Shown here: one piece after another, positions 52,668 to 63,800 of the stretch | Layout: each line of letters opens with the position of its first letter | Position numbering within the stretch: the stretch's first letter is position 1 | Source of the DNA: Halictus rubicundus | Lineage: Eukaryota > Arthropoda > Insecta > Hymenoptera > Halictidae | Direction: 5' to 3' | NCBI RefSeq assembly: GCF_050948215.1 | Contig: NW_027488580.1 | Coordinates: forward strand, 1,178,001 to 1,242,000 | Length of the DNA stretch: 64,000 nt | Position numbers and translations under genes: made by a program | Notes under the pieces: model-generated | Databases searched by the model: none | What the model was told of the DNA's origin: nothing | Seen by the model: the letters and a program-made list of their open reading frames with translations, nothing else

Positions 52668-52801
52668 CCTCTATCCTATCCTCTATCCTATCCTCTATCC
52701 TATCCTCTATCCTATCCTCTATCCTATCCTCTATCCTATCCTCTATCCTATCCTCTATCCTATCCTCTATCCTATCCTCTATCCTATCCTCTATCCTATC
52801 C
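52668..52801. repeat. 12-bp-period satellite tract
   Basis: About eleven perfect copies of CCTCTATCCTAT, the longest such tract I found. Flanking variants match those around 51711-51821, so the two are paralogous with a difference of two repeat units. Confidence 0.85.
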
Positions 52802-55800
52802 TATCCTCTATCCTATCCTATCCTCTGTCCTATCCTATCCTCTATCCTATCCAATCACCTATCGTCTCCTATCCTCTATCGTATCCTATCCTCTATCCTA
52901 TCCAATCCTATATCCTATCCTATCCGCTATCCTATCCTACCCTCTATCCTCTAATACCCCCTATCCTATCCAATCCTCTATCCTATCCTCAATCCTATCC
53001 TCTATCCTCTATCCTATCCTCTATCCCACCCTATCCTCTATCCTATCCTATCCTATCCTCTATCGTGTCCTATCCTCTATCCTATCCAATCCTCTATCCT
53101 ATTCTACACTCTATCCTATCCTATCCTTCATCCTATCCTATCCTATCCTTCATCCTATCCTATCCTATCCTCTATCATATCCTATCCTCTATCCTATCAT
53201 ATCCTCTTTCCTATACAATCCTCTATCCGATCCAATCCTCTATCCTATCCTCTATCCTATCCCCTCCTCTATCCTATCCTATCCTCTTTCGTCTCCTGTC
53301 CTATATCCTATCCAATCACCTATCCTATCCTCTATCGTCTCCTATCCTCTATCCTATCCAATCCCCTCCTATCCTATCCTCTATCCTATCCTATCCTCTA
53401 TCGTATCCTATCCTCTATCCTATCCAATCCTATATCCTATCCTATCCGCTATCCTATCCTACCCTCCATCCTATAATACCCCCTATCCTATCCAATCCTC
53501 TATCCTATCCTATCCTATCCTCTATCGTATCCTATCCTCTGTCCTATCCAATCCTATATCCTATCCTATCCGCTATACTATCCTACCCTCTATCCTCTAA
53601 TACCCCCTATCCTATCCAATCCTCTATCCTATCCTCAATCCTATCCTCTATCCTCTATCCTGTCCTCTATCCCATCCTATCCTCTATCCTATCCTACCCT
53701 CTATCCTATAATACCCCCTATCCTATCCTATCCTCTATCCTATCCTATCCTCTGTCCTATCCTATCCGCTATACTATCCTACCCTCTATCCTATCCTATC
53801 CTCTATCCTATCCTATCCTCTATCATGTCCTATCCTCTATCCTATCCTATCCTATCCTCCATCGTATCCTATCCTCTATCCTATCCAATCCTATATCCTA
53901 TCCTATCCGCTATACTATCCTACCCTCTATCCTCTAATACCCCCTATCCTATCCAATCCTCTATCCTATCCTCAATCCTATCCTCTATCCTCTATCCTAT
54001 CCTCTATCCCATCCTATCCTCTATCCTATCCTATCCTCTACCCTATAATATCCTCTATCCTATACAATCCTCTATCCTATCCTCTATCCTATCCTCTATG
54101 CTATCCTGTCCTCTATCGTATCCTATCCTCTATCCTATCCAATCCTCTATCCTATCCTATCCTCTATCCTATCCTATCCTCTATCCTATCCTATCCTCTA
54201 TCCTATCCTATCCTCTATCCTATCCTATCCTCTATCGTATCCTATCCTCTATCGTATCCTATCCTCTATCCTATCCAATCCTATATCCTATCCTATCCGC
54301 TATACTATCCTACCCTCTATCCTCTAATACCCCCTATCCTATCCAATCCTCTATCCTATCCTCAATCCTATCCTCTATCCTCTATCCTATCCTCTATCCC
54401 ATCCTATCCTCTATCCTATCCTATCCTCTATCCTATAATATCCTCTATCCTATACAATCCTCTATCCGATCCAATCCTCTATCCTATCCTCTATCCTATC
54501 CTCTATGCTATCCAATCCTATATCCTATCCTATCCGCTATCCTATCCAATCCTGTATCCTATCCTCTATCCTATCCTCTATCCTATCCTCTATCCTATCC
54601 TCTATCCTCTATCCTATCCTCTATCCCATCCTATCCTCTATCCTAACCTATCCTCTATCCTATCCTATCCTCTATACTATCCTATCCTCTGACCTATCCT
54701 ATCCTCTATCCTATCCTATCCTCTATCGTCTCCAGTCCTCTATCCTATCCAATCACCTATCCTATCCTCTATCGCCTCCTATCCTCTATCCTATCCAATC
54801 CCCTACCCTATTCTCAGTCCTATCCTATCCTATTCTCTATACTATCCTATCCTCTATCCTATCCTATCCTCTATCGTATCCAATCCCCTATCCTATCCTA
54901 TCCTCTATCCTATACAATCCTCTATCCGATCCAATCCTCTATCCTATCCTATCCTATCCTCTATCGTATCCTATCCTCTATCCTATCCAATCCTATATCC
55001 TATCCTATCCGCTATACTATCCTACCCTCTATCCTCTAATACCCCCTATCCTATCCAATCCTCTATCCTATCCTCAATCCTATCCTCTATCCTCTATCCT
55101 ATCCTCTATCCCATCCTATCCTCTATCCTATCCTATCCTCTATCCTATAATATCCTCTATCCTATACAATCCTCTATCCGATCCAATCCTCTATCCTATC
55201 CTCTATCCTATCCTCTATGCTATCCAATCCTATATCCTATCCTATCCGCTATCCTATCCAATCCTCTATCCTATCCTCTATCCTATCCTCTATCCTATCC
55301 TCTATCCTATCCTCTATCCTATCCTCTATCCTCTATCCTATCCTCTATCCCATCCTATCCTCTATCCTAACCTATCCTCTATCCTATCCTATCCTCTATA
55401 CTATCCTATCCTCTGACCTATCCTATCCTCTATCCTATCCTATCCTCTATCGTCTCCAGTCCTCTATCCTATCCAATCACCTATCCTATCCTCTATCGCC
55501 TCCTATCCTCTATCCTATCCAATCCCCTACCCTATTCTCAGTCCTATCCTATCCTATTCTCTATACTATCCTATCCTCTGTCCTATCCTATCCTCAATCC
55601 TATCCTGTCCTCTATCCTATGTTATGCTCAACCCTATCCTATCCTCAATCATATCCTATACTCCATCCTATCCTATCCTGTATCATATCCTATCCTCTAT
55701 CCTATAATATCCTCTATCCTATACAATCCTCTATCCGATCCAATCCTCTATCCTATCCTATCCTATCCTCTATCGTATCCTATCCTCTATCCTATCCTAT

Positions 55801-55888
55801 CCTCTATCCTATCCGATCCTCTATCCTATCCTATCCTCTATCCTATCCTATCCTCTATCCTATCCTATCCTCTATCGTATCCTGTAAC

Positions 55889-56466
55889 CGTTTTGTTCTT
55901 CTTCTTTGTTTTACTGCCGTGTCTTTATACGCGGTCGTCCCGACGCGTCCGAGCGATCTCGCCCGCTGTATCGAGGTCCGTCGCAACACCCGTACACGCT
56001 GCCGATCTCTCGGGAGGCGCACACGAATGCCGACTCGTGCGAGGCTACGATCGCTCAGCCAACCCTGAGAAGATCATTGGCGATCACTTTGCAGCGGGTC
56101 AGAATGATCTCCGGTGATGGAGGAGCGACCTTGACCGCATCCAAACCTTGTCGTCGCGACTCCGCCGGACGAGTGGGGTCGTCGTAACACCCGTACACCA
56201 AGCCGAGGTTTCGGGGAGTATGCACGGATGTCGACTCGTACAAGACCTTAGCTCACCCGGCCAACCCTGAGGACTGCCCCGTCGTCACTATTCAGTGGGT
56301 TCAGGTAAACTCCGGTGTTGGTGGAATGAACCAGGCAATACGGAACCCGTCCCCGACCGGCCGCGCCTCCACGCGAGGTCGTGGACGCATGCAGACCACG
56401 CGCACGCTGTCGCCTCCTCACGAGGAAAGCGCGTGAGAGAAAAACGTCTCGATGTTGAGTTTCCGA
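55889..56466. repeat. GC-richer island, left part with ~202-bp repeats
   Basis: Sequence unrelated to the satellite. Two diverged copies of a roughly 202-205-bp repeat are seen. CAACACCCGTACACGCTGCC near 55984 recurs as TAACACCCGTACACCAAGCC near 56184, and a segment at 56079 recurs at 56281 (GTCGTCACTATTCAGTGGGT). The latter is shared with 57543 and 57748. Several short open stretches (60-94 codons) exist on both strands, but none shows a domain or is conserved as a frame across copies. I assign no gene. The function is unknown. Confidence 0.7.
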
Positions 56467-56475
56467 TAGAGAAAT
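56467..56475. repeat. MITE target-site duplication, left copy
   Basis: TAGAGAAAT immediately outside the left terminal inverted repeat; identical 9-mer at 57076-57084. Confidence 0.8.
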
Positions 56476-56676
56476 GAGAGGCCTTCAGTTGCGCACAATA
56501 CGATTGCGCACGTACACATTGCGCACATATCTTTTGGACACAGTACGATTGGACACAAGAAGAATTGGTCACGGTTCAATTGCGCACACGAAGAATCGGA
56601 CACATCTCAATTGCGCATAAATAGAATTGGAAACATATTTATTGCCTACAGATAAAACTGGACACAAGCGAATTGC
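56476..56676 (+). repeat. MITE left terminal inverted repeat
   Basis: 201 bp matching the reverse complement of 56875-57075 with roughly a dozen mismatches. It contains 13 degenerate copies of an 8-mer, TTGCGCAC or TTGGACAC, starting at 56489, 56504, 56519, 56534, 56549, 56565, 56580, 56596, 56611, 56627, 56642, 56658 and 56673, that is every 15 or 16 bp. Confidence 0.88.
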
Positions 56677-56874
56677 ATTTACTACAGACTCTAAAAACCA
56701 TTCATTTTAACACTTCAAATATTAATTAGTTTCGGTTAATTTTACAGATTCATCACAGGAAATCCTAAACATGGATTTGACACTTTACATCAAGCGCACA
56801 TAATCCGAAATTAATCACGACATGGCCGCATTTCCATCACTGTCTAATATTAGTGTGCGCATTTCTATTTGTTC
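56677..56874. other. MITE central region
   Basis: 198 bp, AT-rich, non-coding, containing no further copies of the terminal motif in regular array. Nothing recognisable. Confidence 0.6.
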
Positions 56875-57075
56875 GCGATTCGCTTGCGTCCAGTTTTATC
56901 TGTGCGCAATAAATATGTTTCCAATTCTATTTGTGCGCAATTGAGATGTGTCCGATTTTTCGTGTGCGCAATTGAAACGTTTCCGATTCTTCTTGTGTCC
57001 AATCATACTGTGTCCAAAAGATATGTGCGCAATGTGTACGTGCGCAATCGTATTGTGCGCAACTGAGCGCCTCGC
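56875..57075 (-). repeat. MITE right terminal inverted repeat
   Basis: Reverse complement of the left repeat, with the same motif ladder read on the - strand. Differences from the left arm include several GTGCGC in place of GTGTCC/GCCTAC-type motif variants. A 65-codon open stretch across it (56869-57066) is a by-product of the repeat. Confidence 0.88.
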
Positions 57076-57084
57076 TAGAGAAAT
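57076..57084. repeat. MITE target-site duplication, right copy
   Basis: TAGAGAAAT, identical to 56467-56475. Confidence 0.8.
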
Positions 57085-57425
57085 AGGGACGGTTACGACC
57101 CTAGTAAGATAAGGTTCGTGCCTCCAGGCACTGGAAGACGGAGAGGTTCAAACCAACTTTGAATCATTCGGAGACGAAGTTGGAGGTAGAAATAAGATAT
57201 ATTCTGGTGTTCGTTCTATGTACAATAACCGCAATATGAGGGTTGCTAGATCGATGCTGTTCGCAATTCGCGCCTAATCTATCGCGACTTCGTACAATCG
57301 TGCCATCGCGTAGGCAGTTACCCGAGCCCTGTCCTGGCTCCACGTCTGGGTCCCTTTCTTATAATTTCATCGTACGTTACTCACGTCACGCTGTCCCGGA
57401 GGTTACGCGTTCTTGTCGTGATTCT
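57085..57425. other. Unassigned unique sequence in island
   Basis: 341 bp of mixed composition between the MITE and the right repeat pair. A short internal palindrome-like stretch (GTGCCTCCAGGCACTGG near 57118) is visible. No domain-bearing frame, tRNA or rRNA signature is recognised. Confidence 0.5.
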
Positions 57426-57842
57426 CCCGAACGAACGTGAGTCGTCGTAGCATACGAGCACTAGCTGATTACTCAGGAAAAGTGCCCGAATGACGACACG
57501 TACGAGGTGTCGGTCAAACAGCCGACCATGAGGATCGCCCCCGTCGTCACTATTCAGTGGGTTCGGAGACTATCCGGTGTCGGTGGAAAGACGTTAACCG
57601 TACTGACTCTGATTACCGTATCGCGAATTTCCCGAACAAACGTGAGTCGTCTTAGCATACGAGCACTCGCTGCTCACGCAGGAAAAGTGCCCGAATGACG
57701 ACACGTACGAGGCGTCGGTCAGACAGCCGACCCTGAGGATCGCCTCCGTCGTCACCAGTCAGTGGGTTCGGAGGCGTTCCGGTATCGGTGGAAAGACTTT
57801 AACCGTACTACTCTGAACACCGCGTCGCGAATACCCGTATGG
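57426..57842. repeat. 205-bp tandem repeat, two copies
   Basis: CCCGAAC…ACGTGAGTCGTC begins at 57426 and again at 57631 (period 205 bp). Copies are about 90% alike by eye over the ATACGAGCACT … GGAAAAGTGCCCGAATGACGACACGTACGAGG part. A third copy would start near 57834 (CCCGTAT) but is cut off by the satellite at about 57843. The family is shared with 55970-56400. Short frames in it are not conserved between copies. Confidence 0.8.
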
Positions 57843-60800
57843 TTCTATCCTATCCTCTATCATATCCTATCCTCTGTCCTATCCTATCCTCTATCCTATC
57901 CTATACTCTATCCTATCCAATCCGCCATCCTATCCTCTATCCTATCCTATCCTCTATCCTATCCTATCCTCTATCCTATCCTATCCTCTATCCTATCCTA
58001 TCCTCTATCCTATCCTATCATCTATCCTATCCTATCCTATCCTCTATCCTATCCTATCCTCTATCCGATCCAATCCCCTTTCCTATCGTCTACCCGATCC
58101 TATCCTCTATCCTATCCTATCCTCTATCCTATCCTATCCCCAATCCTATCCTATCCTCTATAAAATCGTATCCTCTATCCTATCCTATCCTCTATCCTAT
58201 ACTATTCTCTATCCTATCCTATCCCCTATCCTATACTATCCTCTATCGTATCCTATCCTCTATCCTATACTATCCTCTATCGTATCCTATCCTCTATCCG
58301 ATCCTATCCTCTATCCTATCCTATCCTCTATCCTATCCTATCTTCTATCCTATCATATCCTCTATCCTATCCAATCCTATCCTCTACCCTATCCTATCCT
58401 CTATCCTATCCTATCCTCTACCCTATCCAATCCCCTATCCTATCCTCTATCCTATCCTATCCTCTACCCTATCCAATCCCCTATCCTATCCTCTATCTGA
58501 TCCTATCCTCTATCCTATCCTATCCTCTATCCTATAATATCATCTATTCTATACTATTCTCTATCCTATCTTATCCTTTATTATATACTATCCTCTATCG
58601 TCTCCTATCTTCTATCCTATCCAATCCCCTATCCAATCCTGTATCCTATCCTATCAACTATAATATGGTATCCTCTTTCCTATCCTCTATCCTATACTAT
58701 CATCTAACCTATCCTATTCTCTATCCTATCCTCTATCGTCTGTTCTATCCTATCCTATCCACTATCCTATCCTATCCTTAATCCTCTCCTACCCTCTATC
58801 CTATCCTATCCTCTATAGTATCCTATACTCTACCCTATCCTATCCTTTATCCTATCCTATCCTCTATACTACCCAATCCCCTATCCTATCCTCTATCCGA
58901 TCCTATCATCTATCCTATCCAATCCACTATCCGATCCTATCCTCTATCCTATCCTATCCTCTATAATATCGTATCCTCTATCCTATCCTATCCTCTATCC
59001 TATACTATTCTCTATCCTATCCTATCCTCTATCCTATACTATCCTCTATCGTATCCTATCCTCTATCCGATCCTATGCTCTACCCTATCCTATCCTTTAT
59101 CCTATCCTATCCTCTATACTACCCAATCCCCTATCCTATCCTCTATCCGATCCTATCCTCTATCCTATCCAATCCTCTATCCGATCCTATCCTCTATCCT
59201 ATCCTATCCTCTATAATATCGTATCCTCTATCCTATCCTATTCTCTATCCTATCCTCTACCCTATCCTATCCTCCATCCTATCCTATCCTCAACCCTATC
59301 CTATCCTCTATCCTATCCTATCCTATCCTCTATCCTATCCTATCTTCTATCCTATCATATCCTCTATCCTATCCAATCCTCTATCCTATCTTATTCTCTA
59401 TCCTATCCTCTACCCTATCCAATCCTCTATCCTATAATATAATCTATCCTATACTATTCTCTAACCTATCCTATCCTCTATCCTATAATATCCTCTATCG
59501 TATCCTATCCTCTATCCGATCCTATCCTCCATCCTATAATATCCTCTATCCTATCCTATTCTGTATCCTATACTCTACCCTATCCTATCCTCAATCCTCT
59601 CCTATCCGCTATCCAATCCTATTCTCTATCCTATCCTCTACCCTATCCTATCCTCTATCCTATCGTGTCCTCTATCCTATCCAATCCCCTATCCTATCCT
59701 CTATCCGATCCTATCCTGTATCCTATCCTATCCTCTATCCTATCCTATTCTCTATCCTATACTCTACCCTATCCTATCCTCCATCCTATCCTATCCTCAA
59801 CCCTATCCAATCCTCTATCCTATCCTATCCTATCCTATCCTATCCTCTATCCTATCCTATCATCTATCCTATCCTATCCTCTATCCCATCCTATCCTCTA
59901 TCCTATCCTATCCTCTATCCTATCAAATCGTCTATCTTATCCTATCCTATCCTCGATCCTATCCTATCCACTATCCTATCCTATCCTCAATCCTATCCTA
60001 TCCTCTATCCTATACTATCATCTATCCTATCCTATCCTATCCTCTATCCTATACTATCATCTATCCTATCCTATCCTATCCTCTATCCTATCCAATCCCC
60101 TATCCTATCCACTATCCGATCCTATCCACTATCCTATCCTATCCTAAATCCTCTCCTATCCACTATCCTATCCTCTACCCTATCCTGTCCTCTATCCTAT
60201 CCTATCCTCAATCCTCTCCTATCCTCTATCCTATCCTACCTTCTATCCTATCATATCCTCTATCCTATCCAATCCTCTATCCTATCTTATTCTCTATCCT
60301 ATCCTCTACCCTATCCTGTCCTCTATCCTATAATATAATTCGATCCTATACTATTCTCTAACCTATCCTATCCTCTATCCTATACTATCCTCTATCGTAT
60401 CCTATCCTCTATCCGATCCTATCCTCTATCCTATAATATCCTCTATCCTATCCTATTCTGTATCCTATACTCTACCCTATCCTATCCTCTATCCTATCGT
60501 ATCCTCTATCCTATCTTATCCTCTATCCTATCCCATTCTCTATCCTATCTTCTACCCTATCCTATCCTCTATCCTATCGTGTCCTCTATCCTATCCAATC
60601 CCCTATACTATCCAATCATCTACCCTATCTTATACTCTATCCTATCCTATCCTCTACCCTATCCCATCCTCTATCCTATCCTATCCGCTATCCGATCCTA
60701 TCCTCCATCCTTCCCTATCCTATCCAATCCCCTATCCTATCCTCTATCCGATCCTATCCTCTATCCTATCCTATCCTCTATCCTATCCTATACTTCTACC

Positions 60801-63800
60801 CTATCCTATCCTCCATCCTATAATATCATCTATCGTATCCTATTCTCTATCCTAACCTCTATCGTCTGCTCTATCCTATCCTATCCACTATCCTATCCTA
60901 TCCTCAATCCTATCCTATCCTGTATCCTATACTATCATCTATCCTATCCTATCGTATACAATTCCCTATCCTATCCACTATCCTATCCTATCCTCTATCC
61001 GATCCTATCCTCTATCCTATCCTATCCTCTATCCTATCCTATTCTCTATCCTATCATCTACCCTATCCTATCCTCTATCCTATCCAATCACCTATTCTAT
61101 CCTCTATCCTATCCTATCATCTACCCTATCCTATCCTCTATCCTATCCTATCCTCTATCCTATCCGATCCTCTATCCTATCCTATCCTCTATCCTATCCT
61201 ACCCTTTATCCTATCCGATCCTCTATCCTATCCTATCATCTACCCTATCCTATCCTCTATCCTATCCTATCCTCTATCCTATCCGATCCTCTATCCTATT
61301 CTATCCTCTATCCTATCCTATCCTCTATACTATCCAATCCCCTATCCTATCCTCTATCCGATCCTATCCTCTATCCTATCCTATCCTCTATCCTATCCTA
61401 TTCTCTATCCTATCATCTACCCTATCCTATCCTCTATCCGATCCAATCACCTATCCTATCCTCTATACGATCCTATCCTCTATCCTATCCTATCCTCTAT
61501 CCTATAATATCATCTATCCTATACTATTCTCTCTCCTATCCTATCCTCTATCCTATAATATCATCTATCCTATACTATTCTCTCTCCTATCCTATCCTCT
61601 ATCCTATACTATCCTCTATCGTATCCTATCCTCTATCCGATCCTATCCTGTATCCCATCCTATCCTCTACCCTATCCTATCCTATCCCCTACCCTATCCT
61701 ATCCTCTATCCTATCCAATCCTGTATCCTATCCTATCATCTATCCTATCCTATCCTCTATCCTATCCTATCCTCTATCCTATCCTATCCTCTATCCTATC
61801 CTATCCTCTATCCTATCCTATCCTCTATCCTATCCTATCCTCTATCCTATCCTATCCTCTATCCTATCCTATCCTCTATTCTATCCTATCCTCTATCCTA
61901 TCCTATCCTCTATCCTATCCTATCCTGTATCCTATAATATCATCTATCCTATACTATTCTCTAACCTATCTTATCCTCTATCCTATAGTATCCTCTATCG
62001 TCTCCTATCTTCTATCATATCCAATCCCCTATCCAATCCTCTATCCTATCCTATCCTCTATAATATCGTATCCTCTATCCTATCCTCTATCCTATACTAT
62101 CATCTAACCTATCCTATTCTCTATCCTATAATATCATCTATCCTATACTATTCTCTATCCTATCCTATCCTCTATCCTATACTATCCTCTATCGTATCCT
62201 ATCCTCTATCCGATCCTATCCTGTATCCTATCCTATCCTCTATCCTATCCTATCCTCTATCCTATCTTATCCTCTATCCTATCCAATCCCCTATCCTATC
62301 CTCTATCCTATCCTATCCTCTATCCTATCCTATCCTATCCTCGATCCTATCCTATCCACTATCCTATCCTATCCTCAATCCTATCCTATCCTCTATCCTA
62401 TACTATCCTCTATCCTATCCAATCCCCTATCCTATCCACTATCCGATCCTATCCACTATCCTATCCTATCCTAAATCCTCTCCTATCCTCTATCCTATCC
62501 TCTACCCTATCCTGTCCTCTATCCTATCCTATCCTCAATCCTCTCCTATCCTCTATCCTATCCTATCTTCTATCCTATCATATCCTCTATCCTATCCAAT
62601 CCTCTATCCTATCTTATTCTCTATCCTATCCTCTACCCTATCCTATCCTCTATCCTATAATATAATATATCCTATACTATTCTCTAACCTATCCTATCCT
62701 CTATCCTATACTATCCTCTATCGTATCCTATCCTCTATCCGATCCTATCCTCCATCCTATAATATCCTCTATCCTATCCTATTCTGTATCCTATACTCTA
62801 GCCTATCCTATCCTCTATCCTATCCTATCCTCTATCCTATCTTATCCTCTATCCTATCCCATTCTCTATCCTATCATCTACCCTATCCTGTCCTCTATCC
62901 TATTCAATTCCCTATCCTATCCTCTATCCGATCCTACCCTTTATCCTATCCTATCCTGTATCCTATAATATCATCTATCCTATACTATTCTCTATCCTAT
63001 CTTATCCTCTATCCTATACTATCCTCTATCGTCTCCTATCTTCTATCCTATCCAATCCCCTATCCAATCCTGTATCCTATCCTATCAACTATAATATCGT
63101 ATCCTCTTTCCTATCCTCTATATTATACTATCATCTAACCTATCCTCTATCGTCTGTTCTATCCTATCCTATCCACTATCCTATCCTATCCTCAATTCTG
63201 TCCTATCCGCTATCCAATCCTATTCTCTATCCTATCCTCTACCCTATCCTATCCTCTATCCTATCGTGTCCTCTATCCTATCCAATCCCCTATCCTATCC
63301 TCTATCCTATCCTATCCTCTATCCTATCCTATCCTCTATCCTATCCTATTGTCTATCCTATCCTATCCTCTATCCTATACTCTACCCTATCCTATCCTCC
63401 ATCCTATCCTATCCTCAACCCTATCCAATCCTCTATCCTATCCTATCCTATCCTATCCTATCCTATCCTCTATCCTATCCTATCATCTATCCTATCCTAT
63501 CCTCTATCCTATCCTATCCTCTATCGTATCCTATCCTCTATCCTATCCTATCGTCTATCCTATCCTATCCTATCCTCGATCCTATCCTATCCACTATCCT
63601 ATCCTATCCTCAATCCTATCCTATCCTCTATCCTATACTATCATCTATCCTATCCTATCCTATCCTCTATCCTATACTATCATCTATCCTATCCTATCCT
63701 ATCCTCTATCCTATCCAATCCCCTATCCTATCCACTATCCGATCCTATCCACTATCCTATCCTATCCTAAATCCACTCCTATCCTCTATCCTATCCTCTA

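Larger units (their letters stand above)
49210..55888. repeat. Satellite block 3
   Basis: Same satellite and orientation. It opens with about 230 bp of near-perfect 17-mers (to about 49438). It then changes to variants typical of this block (CCGCTAT, CTAATACCCCC, ATATCCTATCC, TACAATCC). It contains 712-bp HORs and 12-bp-period tracts. It ends at about 55888, where non-satellite sequence begins (CCGTTTTGTTC). An open frame starting in the BEL LTR (49091) and running into this block is a chance LTR/satellite fusion. Confidence 0.97.
50633..55888. repeat. 712-bp HOR pairs within a 3872-bp duplication
   Basis: The marker ATGCTATCCAATCC occurs at 50633, 51345, 54505 and 55217. Offsets are 712 bp within each pair and 3872 bp between pairs. 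The second pair is nearly a copy of the first, with a few base changes (for example CTGTATCC near 54551). The 712-bp tandem therefore predates the 3872-bp duplication. Confidence 0.8.
56476..57075. mobile_element. Foldback MITE, 600 bp, 9-bp TSD
   Basis: Two 201-bp terminal inverted repeats surround a 198-bp AT-rich centre with no ORF. The ends are GAGAGGCC… and GCGAGGCG… (read inward); 18 of the first 21 bases agree. A 9-bp direct duplication flanks the element. Nine-base duplications and long inverted repeats are typical of Mutator-like elements (MULE, including insect Phantom-type families), so this is probably a non-autonomous MULE. The assignment is inference because no transposase is present. 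It is inserted within the GC-richer island. Confidence 0.85.

Noticed and set aside
55893..56603. Short frames (60-94 codons) on both strands of the GC-richer island
   Set aside because: They are not conserved as frames between the diverged ~205-bp repeat copies and have no recognised domain. GC-rich sequence gives such frames by chance.
55889..57842. rDNA or tRNA gene in the GC-richer island
   Set aside because: No conserved rRNA core segments or tRNA A/B boxes with a foldable cloverleaf could be recognised by eye.
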